This document shows positions 43,575 to 54,300 of a stretch of DNA of 64,000 nucleotides, one piece after another. Source of the stretch: Achromobacter mucicolens (lineage in GTDB: Bacteria > Pseudomonadota > Gammaproteobacteria > Burkholderiales > Burkholderiaceae_B); NCBI RefSeq assembly GCF_902859725.1, contig NZ_CADIJP010000016.1, positions 1 to 64,000 on the forward strand. Direction: 5' to 3'. Numbering within the stretch: the first letter of the stretch is position 1; every line of letters starts with the position of its first letter. Below the pieces are notes generated by a model. The model did not search any database. It was not told where the DNA came from and was given only the letters and a program-made list of their open reading frames with translations. The translations under genes and the position numbers were made by a program.

Positions 43575-44939
43575 ATGGTTAAAACCTCCTCATCCTTGCC
43601 GCTGGCGGCGAATCACGCGCGTTTTTCCGAACTTGTCGAGCAAACTCTGGCCTACGCGCGCCAGATCGGCGCTTCCGACGCCGCCGCGGAAGTCTCGGAA
43701 AGCCTGGGACTGTCCGTCTCGGTGCGCAAGAACGACATCGAAACTGTTGAGCAAACCCGCGACCGGGCGCTGGACCTGACGGTCTACGCCGGCCAGAGCC
43801 GCGGTTCGGCCTCGACGTCCGACTTTTCCGAGGCCGCGCTGCGCCAGACGGTCGAAGCCGCCTGGCACATCGCTCGCCACACCGCCGCCGACCCGGCCGC
43901 CGGCCTGCCCGACGCCGACCAGCTGGCCACCGAATTCCCCGACCTGGACCTGCATCGCGCCTGGACCGTTTCCACCGAGGAAGCGGCCGAACTGGCGCTG
44001 CGCGCCGAGCGCGCCGCCCGCGAGGTCGATGCGCGCATCACCAATACCGACGGCGCCACCGTCGGCACGTACGAAGGCCAGTTCGTCATGGGCAACACGC
44101 GCGGCTTTCTGGGCGGCTACCCGTATTCGCGCCACAGCCTGTCCGTGGCGCCCATCGCGGGTCGCGGCAACGGCATGCAGCGCGACTACTGGTACTCCTC
44201 CGAACGCGATCCGGCCAAGCTTGCCTCGCCCGAGGCCATCGGCCGCTACGCCGCCGAACGCACGCTGTCTCGCCTGTCGGCCCGCCGCGTGCGCACCGGC
44301 AAGTTCCCGGTCCTGTTCGAGGCGCCGCTGGCGCTGGGCCTGGTCGGCGCGCTGACGCAGGCCGTCAACGGCGGGGCGCTGTACCGCAAGGCGAGCTTCC
44401 TGGTCGATTCGCTGGGCAAGCCGCTCTTTCCCAAGCACATCAACCTGGTCGAGGATCCGCACATCCGCGGCGCCATGGGCAGCTCGCCGTTCGACGACGA
44501 AGGCGTGCGCACGCGCCGCCGCAACGTGGTCTCGGCCGGCGTGCTGGAAGGCTATTTCCTGTCGTCCTACACCGCGCGCAAGCTGGGCATGACCACCACC
44601 GGCAACGCCGGCGGTTCGCACAACCTGGTCTTCAGCTCCACGCAGACCCAGCGCGGCGACGATTTCGAAGCCATGCTCAAGAAGCTGGGCACGGGCTTTC
44701 TCGTCACCGAGCTGATCGGGCAGGGCGTCAACTACGTGACGGGCGATTACTCGCGCGGCGCTTTCGGCTATTGGGTCGAAAACGGCCAGATCCAGCACGC
44801 GGTTCAGGAAGTCACCATCGCCGGCAACCTGGCCGACATGTTCCAGCAGATCGTCGCGGTGGGCGCCGACACGATCTCGCGCGGCACCAAGACCACCGGC
44901 TCCATCCTCATCGAGCAGATGGCCATCGCCGGCACCTGA
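43575..44939 (+). CDS. pmbA: Metalloprotease PmbA/TldE
   Basis: 454 residues with start at ATG 43575; the frame is open from 43515, but the family begins near [10 protein letters not shown]. The TldD/PmbA fold is visible through [31 protein letters not shown] and the C-terminal [11 protein letters not shown] and [23 protein letters not shown] segments. TldE pairs with TldD to process antitoxins and modified peptides; the TldE subunit lacks the zinc site. No strong ribosome-binding sequence is seen. Confidence 0.94.
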   Translation: MVKTSSSLPLAANHARFSELVEQTLAYARQIGASDAAAEVSESLGLSVSVRKNDIETVEQTRDRALDLTVYAGQSRGSASTSDFSEAALRQTVEAAWHIARHTAADPAAGLPDADQLATEFPDLDLHRAWTVSTEEAAELALRAERAAREVDARITNTDGATVGTYEGQFVMGNTRGFLGGYPYSRHSLSVAPIAGRGNGMQRDYWYSSERDPAKLASPEAIGRYAAERTLSRLSARRVRTGKFPVLFEAPLALGLVGALTQAVNGGALYRKASFLVDSLGKPLFPKHINLVEDPHIRGAMGSSPFDDEGVRTRRRNVVSAGVLEGYFLSSYTARKLGMTTTGNAGGSHNLVFSSTQTQRGDDFEAMLKKLGTGFLVTELIGQGVNYVTGDYSRGAFGYWVENGQIQHAVQEVTIAGNLADMFQQIVAVGADTISRGTKTTGSILIEQMAIAGT

Positions 44940-45103
44940 TCCCGCCCGCCGGCGGCGCGCCGCGCGCCGCCGGACCCTGTTTTGCCCGCTTTGCAATCCC
45001 TTGCCTTTCCGGGATTTCCTCTAGCCGTTCCTGTGTTCGCCTGCGTGTAATATCCGGCGGGTATTGCTCGAAGTCCCGGGTGTTGCTGTATAGGAGCAAA
45101 GTG

Positions 45104-46198
45104 ATGCAACGACGTTCATTCCTGAAGCGCGCCAGTCTGGGCGCCGTCGCCGGCGCCGCCGTCAGCTCGCCCGCGTTCGCCCAGGACATGCCCTCGATCA
45201 GCTGGCGCCTTTCCTCGGGCTTTCCCAGCGCGCTGGACCTGCGCGTCGGCGCGGCCGAGAGCTTCTGCAAGTTCGTCGCCGAATCCACCGCGGGCAAGTT
45301 CAACATCCGCCACTTCCCGGACGGCGAAGTCGTTGCCGCCGCCGACCTGATGGAAGCGGTCTCCACCAAGAAGGTGGAATGCGGCCACGTGTCCTCGCGC
45401 AGCTACCACGCCAGGAATCCCGCGTTCAGCTTCGACGCGGCAGTGCCGTTCGGCCTGAACGCGCGCCAGATGAACGCCTGGATGAGCGAGGGCGATGGCC
45501 TGCGCCTGACGCGCGAACTCTTCAAGCCCGAAAAGATCATCAACTTTCCCCTGGGCAATACCGGCGCCCAGATGGGCGGCTGGTACATCAAGGAAATCAA
45601 GCGCGAAGGCGATCTGAAAGACCTGAAGATGCGGGTAGACGGCTTGGCGGGGGACGTGCTGTCCCGGCTTGGCGTGGCGCCCCAGCAAGTTGAGCTCGCC
45701 GCCTTGGCGCAGGCCTTCGAAAAAGAGGGGCTGCAGGCGGTGGCCGGGGCGGGCGCCTACGAGGACGCCAAGCTCGGATTGAATAAAGTAGCTAAGTATT
45801 ACTACGCACCCGGCTGGTGGGCGGGCGGCGAACAGCTCTCGCTCTACATCAACGACGAGGCCTGGAACCAGTTGCCCAAGCATTATCAATCGGTGGTGCA
45901 GTCCGCGGCCCTGGCCGCACACACCGCCGCCACGGCGCGTTATGACGCGCTCAATCCGCAGGCGCTGGCTCAGCTGACGGCCAACGGCGCGCAAGTGCGG
46001 GCTTTTCCCCGGTCCATCATGGACGCCGCGTTCGAGGCCTCGCAACAGGTCTACAAGGACTTAAGCGCCAAAGACCCCAGATTCAAGGCATTGCACGACA
46101 GTTACATGGGCTTTCGCGACAGCGAGATGCCGTGGTTTCGCCTGACCGAGGGCGCGTTCGGCCAGTATCTGGGCGTCGCGTTGTCGGGCAGGAGTTAG
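45104..46198 (+). CDS. DctP-type TRAP transporter substrate-binding protein
   Basis: 364 residues. The N-terminus MQRRSFLKRASLGAVAGAAV is a twin-arginine-like signal, cleaved near SPAFAQ. The DctP fold includes the TRAP arginine region in GDLKDLKMRVDG near 175 and YYYAPGWWAGGE. It binds a carboxylate or other small acid for a TRAP importer, but no DctQ or DctM membrane subunit is next to it, so it is an orphan or is served by a remote system. GGAG lies eight bases upstream of the ATG. Confidence 0.9.
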   Translation: MQRRSFLKRASLGAVAGAAVSSPAFAQDMPSISWRLSSGFPSALDLRVGAAESFCKFVAESTAGKFNIRHFPDGEVVAAADLMEAVSTKKVECGHVSSRSYHARNPAFSFDAAVPFGLNARQMNAWMSEGDGLRLTRELFKPEKIINFPLGNTGAQMGGWYIKEIKREGDLKDLKMRVDGLAGDVLSRLGVAPQQVELAALAQAFEKEGLQAVAGAGAYEDAKLGLNKVAKYYYAPGWWAGGEQLSLYINDEAWNQLPKHYQSVVQSAALAAHTAATARYDALNPQALAQLTANGAQVRAFPRSIMDAAFEASQQVYKDLSAKDPRFKALHDSYMGFRDSEMPWFRLTEGAFGQYLGVALSGRS

Positions 46199-46211
46199 GA
46201 GGGAAGCCGGT

Positions 46212-46228
46212 GCCGAATGGCATTCGGC
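46212..46228. repeat. 17-bp perfect palindrome after DctP gene
   Basis: GCCGAATG and CATTCGGC around a single G, 14 bp past the stop codon. A related half-site (GGCATTCG) occurs near 46304. It could be a stop hairpin or an operator. Confidence 0.45.
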
Positions 46229-46453
46229 GAGTTTCAGGGTTTGTGCTAGTAACCACACGTTTTTTACAAAAAAATGGGCGGTTTTGAGGCTTTTGTTGAA
46301 CGGCATTCGAGTTTCGGCCTGATACAAAGGAGTAATATCCCGGGTCTTGACGCGCATACATGCGGCCTTTAGGCGGCATCGACGTCAATCCGGCAGGATT
46401 ACATCAGCCCGGATTACCAATATTCCGAGACAGACTTTAAGGTGGTAACAACC

Positions 46454-47608
46454 ATGCAATCCAAGACCAAAAAGCTGCTGGCCGCGCTGATCGCCGCCGG
46501 TATCGTCCCGGCCGCCCACGCAGCCGACATCAAGCTGGGCGTGGCTGAAGCCCTGTCCGGCGGCGCCGCCCAGTACGGCGTGTCGATCCGAAACGGTTTC
46601 CAGCTCGCGGCTGACCAAATCAACGCGGCCGGTGGCATCAACGGCAACAAGATCGTGCTGGTGATCGAAGACGAGCAAGGCAAGAAAGAAGAAGCCATCA
46701 ACGTCTTCAAGAAGCTGATCTTCAAGGACAACGTCCTGATGGTCTTCGGTCCCACCCTGTCGAACTCCGCCCAGGCCGCCGACCCGGTCGCCCAGGCCGC
46801 CAAGACGGTCGTCTTCGGCACCTCCAACACCGCCGACGGCATCACCTCCATCGGCAACTACGTGTTCCGCAACTCGGTCACCGAAGCCGACGTGCTGCCC
46901 GCCACCATCTCCACCGTCAAGGCCAAGACCGGCCTGAAGAACGTGGCGGTGCTCTACGGCAACGACGACGTCTTCACCAAGAGCGGCTACGACAACTTCA
47001 AGAAGGCCCTGGAAGACCAGAAGATCCCGGTCACGACGACCGAAACGTTCGCCAAGGGCGACGTGGACTTCAAGGCCCAGCTCACCAAGATCAAGGGCAC
47101 CAACCCCGACGCCATCGTGCTGTCCGCACTGCTGGCCGAAGGCGCCCCGATCATGGTCCAGGCCCGCCAGCTCGGCCTGAACGTGCCCGTCATCGGCGGC
47201 AACGGCATGAACTCGGTCAAGATTTTCGACCTGGCCCCCGGCGGCGCGTCGAACAATCTGTGGATCGGCAGCCCGTGGTCGATCGAAAACAAGTCCCCCG
47301 AGAACACCAAGTTCATCGACGCCTACAAGGCCAAGTTCACGAATGCCCCCGACCAGTTCGCGGCGCAGTCGTATGACGCCATGTACATCGTCGCCCAGGC
47401 CCTGAAGAACACCAAGCTCACCGGCGAACTGCCCAAGGATCGCGCTGCCCTGCGCGACGCCCTGCCGTCCGTGACCTGGACCGGCGCCACCGGCCCGTTC
47501 AAGTTCCGTCAGGCCAATGATCGCGCCGGCAAGCCGGCCGGTTACGACGCCGACCAGGCGCCGATCGTCAGCGTGACCAAGGACGGCAAGTACGTCATCG
47601 AGAAGTAA
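46454..47608 (+). CDS. livJ: Branched-chain amino acid ABC transporter binding protein
   Basis: 384 residues, LivJ/LIVBP family. The signal peptide ends AAHAA, and the mature part starts DIKLGVAEALSGGAAQYG, with AADQINAAGGINGNKI and the later conserved FAAQSYDAMY. It feeds the LivHMGF transporter encoded next. I prefer ATG 46454 to GTG 46442 because AAGGTGG sits ten bases upstream. The ligand could be a branched-chain amino acid or another amide or aromatic; family alone does not settle this. Confidence 0.92.
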   Translation: MQSKTKKLLAALIAAGIVPAAHAADIKLGVAEALSGGAAQYGVSIRNGFQLAADQINAAGGINGNKIVLVIEDEQGKKEEAINVFKKLIFKDNVLMVFGPTLSNSAQAADPVAQAAKTVVFGTSNTADGITSIGNYVFRNSVTEADVLPATISTVKAKTGLKNVAVLYGNDDVFTKSGYDNFKKALEDQKIPVTTTETFAKGDVDFKAQLTKIKGTNPDAIVLSALLAEGAPIMVQARQLGLNVPVIGGNGMNSVKIFDLAPGGASNNLWIGSPWSIENKSPENTKFIDAYKAKFTNAPDQFAAQSYDAMYIVAQALKNTKLTGELPKDRAALRDALPSVTWTGATGPFKFRQANDRAGKPAGYDADQAPIVSVTKDGKYVIEK

Positions 47609-47635
47609 GCAGTACGCATCCCCGCGCGGGGGGAT

Positions 47636-47678
47636 GCGCCTTGCGGATGGCCTCCCGGCCGTCTGCAAGGCGCTTTTT
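47636..47678 (+). terminator. Long hairpin and T run between livJ and livH
   Basis: GCGCCTTGC pairs with GCAAGGCGC; an inner GGCC/GGCC stem closes on TCCC. TTTTT follows directly. It probably stops most transcripts after livJ, giving excess binding protein over the membrane subunits. Confidence 0.88.
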
Positions 47679-47776
47679 ATCGCAGGGCCTCACCAAGTAG
47701 AAAGCTTCCCCGGAAGCACACCAGACCTCGCTGTGGGCACGGCGAGGCGGCCCTATCAGATTTGGAAAGTCCCATC

Positions 47777-48658
47777 ATGTTCGAACAACAATTCGTCAAT
47801 GCCTTGTCGCTGGGCTGTGTGTATGCACTGTTCGCGCTGGGCTTCACGCTGATCTTCGGCGTGCTCGGGGTGATCAACCTGGCGCATGGCGCCGTCTTCA
47901 TGGTTGGCGCCTACGCAGCACTGGTCGTGGTCGAGCAATTCAGCCTGCCCTTGTGGGCCGCGCTGATGGTTGCGTTCTTCGTCGCCGGCTTTACCGGGGT
48001 CATCATCGACTACCTGGTGCTCAAGCCGCTGCGCAAGCGCAACGCACCCCACCTGATTCCCATGATCGCCACCATCGGTGTCGGCATCATCCTGAACAAC
48101 GGCGCCCAAAGCATCTTTGGCGCCAGCAATCTGCGCTTCCCGCACGGCACCGTGCCCGAGGAAGTCATCGAAGTCGCCGGCCTGCACCTGACCGTCATCG
48201 AACTGGGGATCATCTTCCTGTCGTTCGCGCTGATGGCCGTGCTGATGTTCGTGATGCGCCGCACGCAGTTCGGCCGCGCGCTGCGCGCCATCGCCGAATC
48301 GCCCAAGGCCGCCTGGCTGCTGGGCATCAACGTCGAAAAGCTGTTCATCACCACCTCGTTCGCCGCGGCCGCCCTGGGCGGCGTGGCCGGCGTGCTGATC
48401 GGCCTGTACTCGAACGCGCTGTTCCCGCTGATGGGCCAGCCGATGCTGCACAAGGGCATCGCGGTCATCATCCTGGGCGGCATGGGAGACATCCGCGGCG
48501 CCATGCTGGGCGGTCTCTTCCTGGGCTTCGCCGAGGTGCTGTCCGTCGCTTACATCGGCTCCACCATGCGCGACGCGGTGGCTTTCGGCCTGCTGTTCCT
48601 GATCCTGCTGGTCCGCCCGCAAGGTCTGTTCGGCAAAGTGGTTCAACGCAAGGCTTAA
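47777..48658 (+). CDS. livH: Branched-chain amino acid ABC transporter permease LivH
   Basis: 293 residues with about eight membrane segments. The family segments LGFTLIFGVLGVINLAHGAVFMVG (near 23-46) and GGMGDIRGAMLGG are clear. Start ATG 47777 is preceded by GGAAAG; an in-frame TTG at 47762 is not needed. livM begins three bases after the stop. Confidence 0.94.
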   Translation: MFEQQFVNALSLGCVYALFALGFTLIFGVLGVINLAHGAVFMVGAYAALVVVEQFSLPLWAALMVAFFVAGFTGVIIDYLVLKPLRKRNAPHLIPMIATIGVGIILNNGAQSIFGASNLRFPHGTVPEEVIEVAGLHLTVIELGIIFLSFALMAVLMFVMRRTQFGRALRAIAESPKAAWLLGINVEKLFITTSFAAAALGGVAGVLIGLYSNALFPLMGQPMLHKGIAVIILGGMGDIRGAMLGGLFLGFAEVLSVAYIGSTMRDAVAFGLLFLILLVRPQGLFGKVVQRKA

Positions 48659-48661
48659 GGT

Positions 48662-49537
48662 ATGAGCGGATTCGAAAATTTCTGGGCCATCTACGGCAAC
48701 CTGGTGCTGACGCTTGGCACCAATGCACTCCTGGCCCTCTCCATCTGGCTGACGCTGGCCTGCGGCATGCTTGCCATGGCCAACGCCGCCTTCATGGGCA
48801 TCGGGGCCTACACGGCCGCGCTGCTCACCATGAATTACGACGCGCCGTTCGCGGTCGCCCTGGCGGGCGGCATGGCCGCCCCGGCGCTGGTCGCGGCCCT
48901 GATCGGCCTGCCGACGCTGCGGTTGTCGGGGGTCTATCTGGCGATGGCCACGCTGGGCTTCGGTGAAGTGGTCCGCGTGACCATCCTGAACACCGAGTCC
49001 ATCACCGGCGGCGCACTGGGCCTGAACGGGATTCCCCAGCTCACGCAGTGGTGGCATGTGCTGCTGGCCGTGATCATTGTGCTGTTCGTGCTGTGGCGCG
49101 TGCGGGCCTCCAAGATCGGCCGTTCCTTCGACGCCATCCGCGGCGACGAGACCGCCGCCGGCATGATGGGCATCGACGTGCGCGCCAACAAGATGCTGGC
49201 CTTCGTGGCCGGCGCGGTGATCGCCGGTCTTGCCGGCGCGTTGAACGCGCACCTGACGTTCTTCATCGGTCCCAACGAATACGGCTTCGACCGCGGCGTC
49301 GAAATCCTGACGATGGCGATCCTGGGCGGCATCGGCGGCCTGGCCGGCCCCGTGCTGGGCAGCTTCATCATTACGACGCTGCCCGAATTGCTGCGCGGAT
49401 TTGCGGATCTGCGCCTGATCGCGAATGGAGTGATCCTGGTGGTGATTGTGTTGTTCCTGCCGCAAGGCATCTGGGATCCGGCGCGCTTCAAGCGCTGGAT
49501 GCGTCAAAGCCGCCAGGGAGGAAAGCGCCATGCTTGA
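48662..49537 (+). CDS. livM: Branched-chain amino acid ABC transporter permease LivM
   Basis: 291 residues, polytopic. It includes LPTLRLSGVYLAMATLGFGE near 82 and the EAA-type segment ETAAGMMGIDVRANKMLAF. It forms the channel with LivH. The gene overlaps livG by eight bases. Confidence 0.94.
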   Translation: MSGFENFWAIYGNLVLTLGTNALLALSIWLTLACGMLAMANAAFMGIGAYTAALLTMNYDAPFAVALAGGMAAPALVAALIGLPTLRLSGVYLAMATLGFGEVVRVTILNTESITGGALGLNGIPQLTQWWHVLLAVIIVLFVLWRVRASKIGRSFDAIRGDETAAGMMGIDVRANKMLAFVAGAVIAGLAGALNAHLTFFIGPNEYGFDRGVEILTMAILGGIGGLAGPVLGSFIITTLPELLRGFADLRLIANGVILVVIVLFLPQGIWDPARFKRWMRQSRQGGKRHA

Positions 49538-50314
49538 GCTCTCCTCCGTCTCCAAGAGCTTTGGCGGCCTGCATGTGCTGCATGACGTCAGCCTGTCGGT
49601 GCCCGAAGGCGCCATCTTCGGCCTGATCGGCCCGAACGGCGCCGGCAAGACCACGGTGTTCAACCTGATCACCGGACTGCTCCCGCCGAGCGGCGGCTCC
49701 ATCACCTTCCAGGGCGAGAGCGTGCTGCGCAAGAAGCCGCACAGCATCACCCGCATGGGCATCGCCCGCACGTTCCAGAACATCCGTCTCTTCAAGGAGA
49801 TGACGCTGCTGGAAAACGTCGTCGTGGGCGCCTACCGCCACATGAACTACGGTTTCCCCAGCCTGCTGCTGGGCCTGCCGGGTTACCGCGAACACGAGCA
49901 GCGCGCCCGCGAACGTGCGCACGAGCTGCTGACTTGGATGCGCCTGGACCACAAGGCCAACGATCTGGCCGACAACCTGTCCTACGGCGAGCAGCGCCGC
50001 CTGGAGCTGGCGCGCGCGCTGGCCACCGAGCCCAAGCTGCTGCTCCTGGACGAGCCAGTCGCCGGCATGAACACCGGCGAACGCGCCGAACTGATGCGCG
50101 AGATCCTGGCCATTCGCGACCGCGGCTACACCATCCTCATGATCGAACACGACATGCGCTTCGTCATGGGCTTGTGCGAACGCATCGCGGTGCTGAACTT
50201 CGGCAAGATCATCGCGTGCGGCGGTCCCGAGGACATCCGCAACAACGAACAGGTCATCGAGGCCTACCTGGGCCGCGAAGACGACGAAGACACCGAACAA
50301 GCGGAGGCCGCCAA

Positions 50315-50318
<4 letters not shown>
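49530..50318 (+). CDS. livG: ABC transporter ATPase LivG
   Basis: 262 residues starting MLELSSVSKSFGGLHVLHDVS. Walker A GPNGAGKTT (about 34-42), ARTFQNIRLF, signature LSYGEQRR and Walker B LLLLDEPVAGMN are intact. Ribosome-binding GGGAGGAAAG lies in the end of livM. The stop overlaps the livF start (ATGA). Confidence 0.96.
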
Positions 50319-51025
<707 letters not shown>

Positions 51026-51031
51026 CGGGCA

Positions 51032-51042
51032 GGGGGGGGGGG
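51032..51042 (+). repeat. Run of eleven G
   Basis: A homopolymer longer than the other G/C runs I noticed in the window, just after livF and upstream of the rplM promoter. Such tracts slip in replication. Confidence 0.9.
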
Positions 51043-51117
51043 CAGCATGTGTCCCCAGATGAATTTTGCGGCGGCTGTCCAGGGATGGCCGCTGCGAATC
51101 GCCCGAATTCTGTCCGC

Positions 51118-51148
51118 TTGCCCATTTTTTGAGCAGCCGTGTTAGAAT
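51118..51148 (+). promoter_or_regulatory. Candidate rplM-rpsI promoter
   Basis: TTGCCC (51118-51123) and TAGAAT (51143-51148), 19 bp apart, in an A/T-rich patch about 185 bp before rplM. Confidence 0.4.
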
Positions 51149-51333
51149 TTCAGGCTTTCCCTCATTTTGACCTTTGCACGGGCGGATTCATAACGCTTAG
51201 GCGGGGGGCGATATGGGCTGGAATTTGTACCTGAAGGGCTGCAACCCGAAGGGCTGCAAATTTTGGCCTAGTCTGGGAAAGAACACTGGCTGGATGTTCC
51301 GGCCAGAGCAAATTTTTATTCTTAGGAACCATC

Positions 51334-51762
51334 ATGAAGACCTTTGTGGCCAAGCCGCATGAAGTCCAACGTGACTGGTTTGTGATCGACGCCAAGGGCA
51401 AAGTCCTCGGTCGTGTGGCCAGCGAAGTCGCACGTCGTCTGCGTGGCAAGCACAAACCTGAATTCACGCCTCACGTTGATACCGGTGACTACATCGTCAT
51501 CATCAACGCGTCCGATATCGTTGTTACCGGCGCCAAGGCGAAAGACAAGAAGTACTTCCGCCACACGACGTACCCGGGCGGTATCCGTGAAACGAACTTC
51601 GAGAAAATGCAAGAGCGTTTTCCCGGCCGTGCCATTCAGAAGGCCGTCAAGGGCATGCTGCCCAAGGGTCCTCTGGGCTACGCCATGATCAAGAAGCTGA
51701 AGGTCTATGCTGGTGCCGAGCACCCGCACACCGCCCAGCAGCCCAAGACGCTGGATATCTAA
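51334..51762 (+). CDS. rplM: 50S ribosomal protein L13
   Basis: 142 residues, full length, with the family segments [19 protein letters not shown] and [19 protein letters not shown]. It is an early-assembling 23S rRNA binder. It is in an operon with rpsI (nine-base gap). The long leader leaves room for the autogenous control known for this operon, but I did not find the structure by eye. Confidence 0.98.
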   Translation: MKTFVAKPHEVQRDWFVIDAKGKVLGRVASEVARRLRGKHKPEFTPHVDTGDYIVIINASDIVVTGAKAKDKKYFRHTTYPGGIRETNFEKMQERFPGRAIQKAVKGMLPKGPLGYAMIKKLKVYAGAEHPHTAQQPKTLDI

Positions 51763-51771
51763 GGAAACGCC

Positions 51772-52164
51772 ATGATCGGTAACTGGAATTACGGAACCGG
51801 CCGTCGCAAAACTTCGGTGGCTCGCGTTTTCATCAAGAAGGGCACTGGCAAGATCGTCGTCAACGGCAAGCCCGTCGACGAGTTCTTCGCTCGTGAAACC
51901 GGCCGCATGGTCGTGCGCCAGCCGCTGGAACTGACCGGCCACCTGGAATCGTTTGACATCAAGGTCAACGTGCACGGCGGCGGCGAAACCGGCCAAGCCG
52001 GCGCCATCCGTCACGGCATCACGCGTGCCCTGATCGATTACGACGCCACGCTGAAGCCCTCGCTGTCGCAAGCTGGCTTCGTGACCCGCGATGCCCGTGA
52101 AGTCGAACGTAAGAAGGTCGGCTTCCGCAAGGCGCGTCGTCGCAAGCAGTTCAGCAAGCGTTAA
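51772..52164 (+). CDS. rpsI: 30S ribosomal protein S9
   Basis: 130 residues with [15 protein letters not shown] near the N-terminus, [19 protein letters not shown] and the basic C-terminus ending KQFSKR, which reaches the ribosomal P site. Full length. Followed by a strong terminator. Confidence 0.98.
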   Translation: MIGNWNYGTGRRKTSVARVFIKKGTGKIVVNGKPVDEFFARETGRMVVRQPLELTGHLESFDIKVNVHGGGETGQAGAIRHGITRALIDYDATLKPSLSQAGFVTRDAREVERKKVGFRKARRRKQFSKR

Positions 52165-52172
52165 TGCCCTGC

Positions 52173-52198
52173 AAAAAGCCCGCTTCGGCGGGCTTTTT
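52173..52198 (+). terminator. Terminator of rplM-rpsI
   Basis: AAAAAGCCCGC, tetraloop TTCG, GCGGGCTTTTT. A textbook hairpin that would also work on the opposite strand. Confidence 0.95.
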
Positions 52199-52360
52199 GT
52201 TTTTGGGCCGGCACTGCCGTGTCATCGCCCGCCCCGCGCGGAACTCCGCGCCACGCGTTCGGTCGGAAAAAGGTTTGCAGTGGCAATTCCAGCACGGCTG
52301 CCGCATTACCGGGATTCCCGAGCGATACAATCGTTATTCGTTCTCCGAAGAGCATTCATC

Positions 52361-53425
52361 ATGGCCCAAGCATCGAACACCCGCATCAAGGTTGGTATCG
52401 TCGGCGGCACCGGATACACCGGTGTCGAACTGCTGCGCTTGCTGTCGCAGCATCCCAACGTGGAATTGACTGCCATCACGTCCCGCAAGGAAGACGGCCT
52501 GCCCGTCGCCGACATGTACCCGAACCTGCGCGGCCGTGTGAAGCTTGCATTCTCGGCCCCGGAAAAGGCTTCGCTGACTGACTGCGACGTCGTCTTCTTC
52601 GCCACGCCCCACGGCGTGGCCATGGCGCAGGCGCAAGAGCTCATCGCCGCCGGCACCCGCGTCATCGACCTGGCCGCCGATTTCCGCCTGCAGGACATCC
52701 CCACGTTCGAACGCTGGTACAAGATTCCCCATACCTGCCCGGACATCCTGGCCGAGTCGCAATACGGCCTGGTCGAACTGAACCGCGAAGCCATCTCCAA
52801 GGCGCGCGTCATCGGCAACCCCGGCTGCTACCCCACCACGGTCCTGCTGGGCCTGGCGCCGCTGCTTGAAGGCGGCAAGGCGCTGGTCGATACGCAAACG
52901 CTGATCGCCGACTGCAAGTCGGGTGTGTCCGGCGCCGGCCGCAAGGCGGAGGTGGGCTCGCTGTTCTCGGAAGCGTCCGACAACTTCAAGGCCTACGGCG
53001 TGGCCGGGCATCGCCACCACCCCGAAATCACCGCCCAGCTGGAAAAGCTGGCCGGCGGCAAGGTCGGCCTGACGTTCGTGCCGCATCTGGTGCCGATGAT
53101 CCGCGGCATGTTCTCCACCATTTACGCCCGCATCCAACCCGAGGCGCGCGACACTGACTTTCAGGCCCTGTTCGAAGCGCGCTACGCCGATGAACCCTTC
53201 GTCGACGTCATGCCTGCCGGCAGCCATCCCGAAACGCGCTCGGTGCGCGGGTCCAACAACCTGCGCATTGCGCTCAGCCGCCCGGGCAACGGCGACCTGC
53301 TGATCGTCATGGTGGTGCAGGACAATCTGGTCAAGGGCGCCGCCGGTCAGGCCGTGCAGAACATGAACCTCATGTTCGGCATCCCCGAAACGATGGGCCT
53401 GGACCAGGTCGCCATCCTGCCGTAA
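52361..53425 (+). CDS. argC: N-acetyl-gamma-glutamyl-phosphate reductase
   Basis: 354 residues, long-type ArgC. It contains the NADP-binding [17 protein letters not shown], the catalytic Cys156 in GNPGCYPTT, and HRHHPEI. It catalyses the third step of arginine biosynthesis. The start is ATG 52361; the upstream frame to 52091 overlaps rpsI and is rejected. A -10-like TACAAT is at 52326-52331. Confidence 0.96.
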   Translation: MAQASNTRIKVGIVGGTGYTGVELLRLLSQHPNVELTAITSRKEDGLPVADMYPNLRGRVKLAFSAPEKASLTDCDVVFFATPHGVAMAQAQELIAAGTRVIDLAADFRLQDIPTFERWYKIPHTCPDILAESQYGLVELNREAISKARVIGNPGCYPTTVLLGLAPLLEGGKALVDTQTLIADCKSGVSGAGRKAEVGSLFSEASDNFKAYGVAGHRHHPEITAQLEKLAGGKVGLTFVPHLVPMIRGMFSTIYARIQPEARDTDFQALFEARYADEPFVDVMPAGSHPETRSVRGSNNLRIALSRPGNGDLLIVMVVQDNLVKGAAGQAVQNMNLMFGIPETMGLDQVAILP

Positions 53426-53431
53426 CGCCAA

Positions 53432-53454
53432 GGCGGCCCGTTTGTCGGGCCGCC
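53432..53454 (+). terminator. Hairpin after argC
   Basis: GGCGGCCCG, loop TTTGT, CGGGCCGCC. A nine-base stem with no T run, lying just before the next start codon. Confidence 0.45.
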
Positions 53455-53467
53455 AATATTGCTCTTT

Positions 53468-54214
53468 ATGCCCGCAGATCCCGCCGCCCGTTCCCCATCG
53501 CGAAGTCACGGCGCAGTCGTGCGCCTGTGCGCGATGCTGCTGCTGGGCGTGCTGGTGGGCGGGATCGCCGGGTTCTTCCACGCGCGCCAGCTCTATCGTC
53601 CGCAGGACGCCGTGGTCATCAGCGTCCAGCAGGCCGAGGCGCAGGACGAGGCCATGCGTCAGCAGGCCACGCAACTGCGCTACATTCGCGGCCAGCTCGA
53701 TAAGGCCGATGGCGAACTCGTCATCGAGCGATCGGCCCGCCAAGAACTCGAAACCCAGCTTCACGCCGCCCAAGCCGAACTCGGCCGCGTGCGTGACCAG
53801 CTTGCCTTCTATGAACAGCTGCTGCCGCCCGGCCCTGAGGGCTCCGTGGACATTCGCAGCATGCAGATCGACCGCGAGGGCGGCGGTTTGCGGTACAAGG
53901 TCCTGCTGATGCGCAGTGGCCGCAATGGCGGTACGCCCTTTGCGGGCGCGCTGCGCTTTCAGGCCACCGGCGTGCTCAAGGGCGAAACCGTCACGGTGGA
54001 TCTGGCGCCCATGCAGCTCAAGGCTGAGACCGGCCCCGTCACGGCCACCGGAGAAAACCTGACCGCCGCGTCCCTCGCCCTGCAGTTCGACCAGTATCAG
54101 CGCAGTCAGGGCATCCTGGCCGTGCCTGACGGATTTGTCCCCGAAAACGTGACCGTCAGCGTCCTCGAGGGAGAAACCGTCCGCGCTTCGCGCAGTGTCA
54201 AGCTTGAACTTTGA
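53468..54214 (+). CDS. DUF6776-type membrane-anchored coiled-coil protein
   Basis: 248 residues, function unknown. One N-terminal membrane helix (about 20-38, LCAMLLLGVLVGGIAGFF) leads into a coiled coil (about 50-115, rich in Q, E, R and A) and a beta-rich C-terminal domain (about 125-248). The architecture and the argC-erpA neighbours match proteins annotated DUF6776 in Burkholderiales. ATG 53468 is chosen; TTG 53459 would sit in the preceding hairpin region. Confidence 0.75.
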   Translation: MPADPAARSPSRSHGAVVRLCAMLLLGVLVGGIAGFFHARQLYRPQDAVVISVQQAEAQDEAMRQQATQLRYIRGQLDKADGELVIERSARQELETQLHAAQAELGRVRDQLAFYEQLLPPGPEGSVDIRSMQIDREGGGLRYKVLLMRSGRNGGTPFAGALRFQATGVLKGETVTVDLAPMQLKAETGPVTATGENLTAASLALQFDQYQRSQGILAVPDGFVPENVTVSVLEGETVRASRSVKLEL

Positions 54215-54300
54215 GTCTGGTCAAGCCCTGCGCTATAGTGACACCATACGAGCGGCGACGCCGCTCACTGAATTTTGGCCGTACCGGCCAGGAGTGAACC

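Larger units (their letters stand above)
51026..51333. other. livF-rplM intergenic and rplM leader
   Basis: 308 bp without a gene. It holds the 11-G tract, a probable rplM promoter and a leader of about 180 nt; no clear terminator for the liv operon is seen. Confidence 0.6.

Noticed and set aside
51032-51042. Phase-variable gene switch at the G tract
   Set aside because: The tract is not inside a reading frame or between a -10 and -35; only a possible effect on the rplM upstream region remains, reported as a low-level finding.
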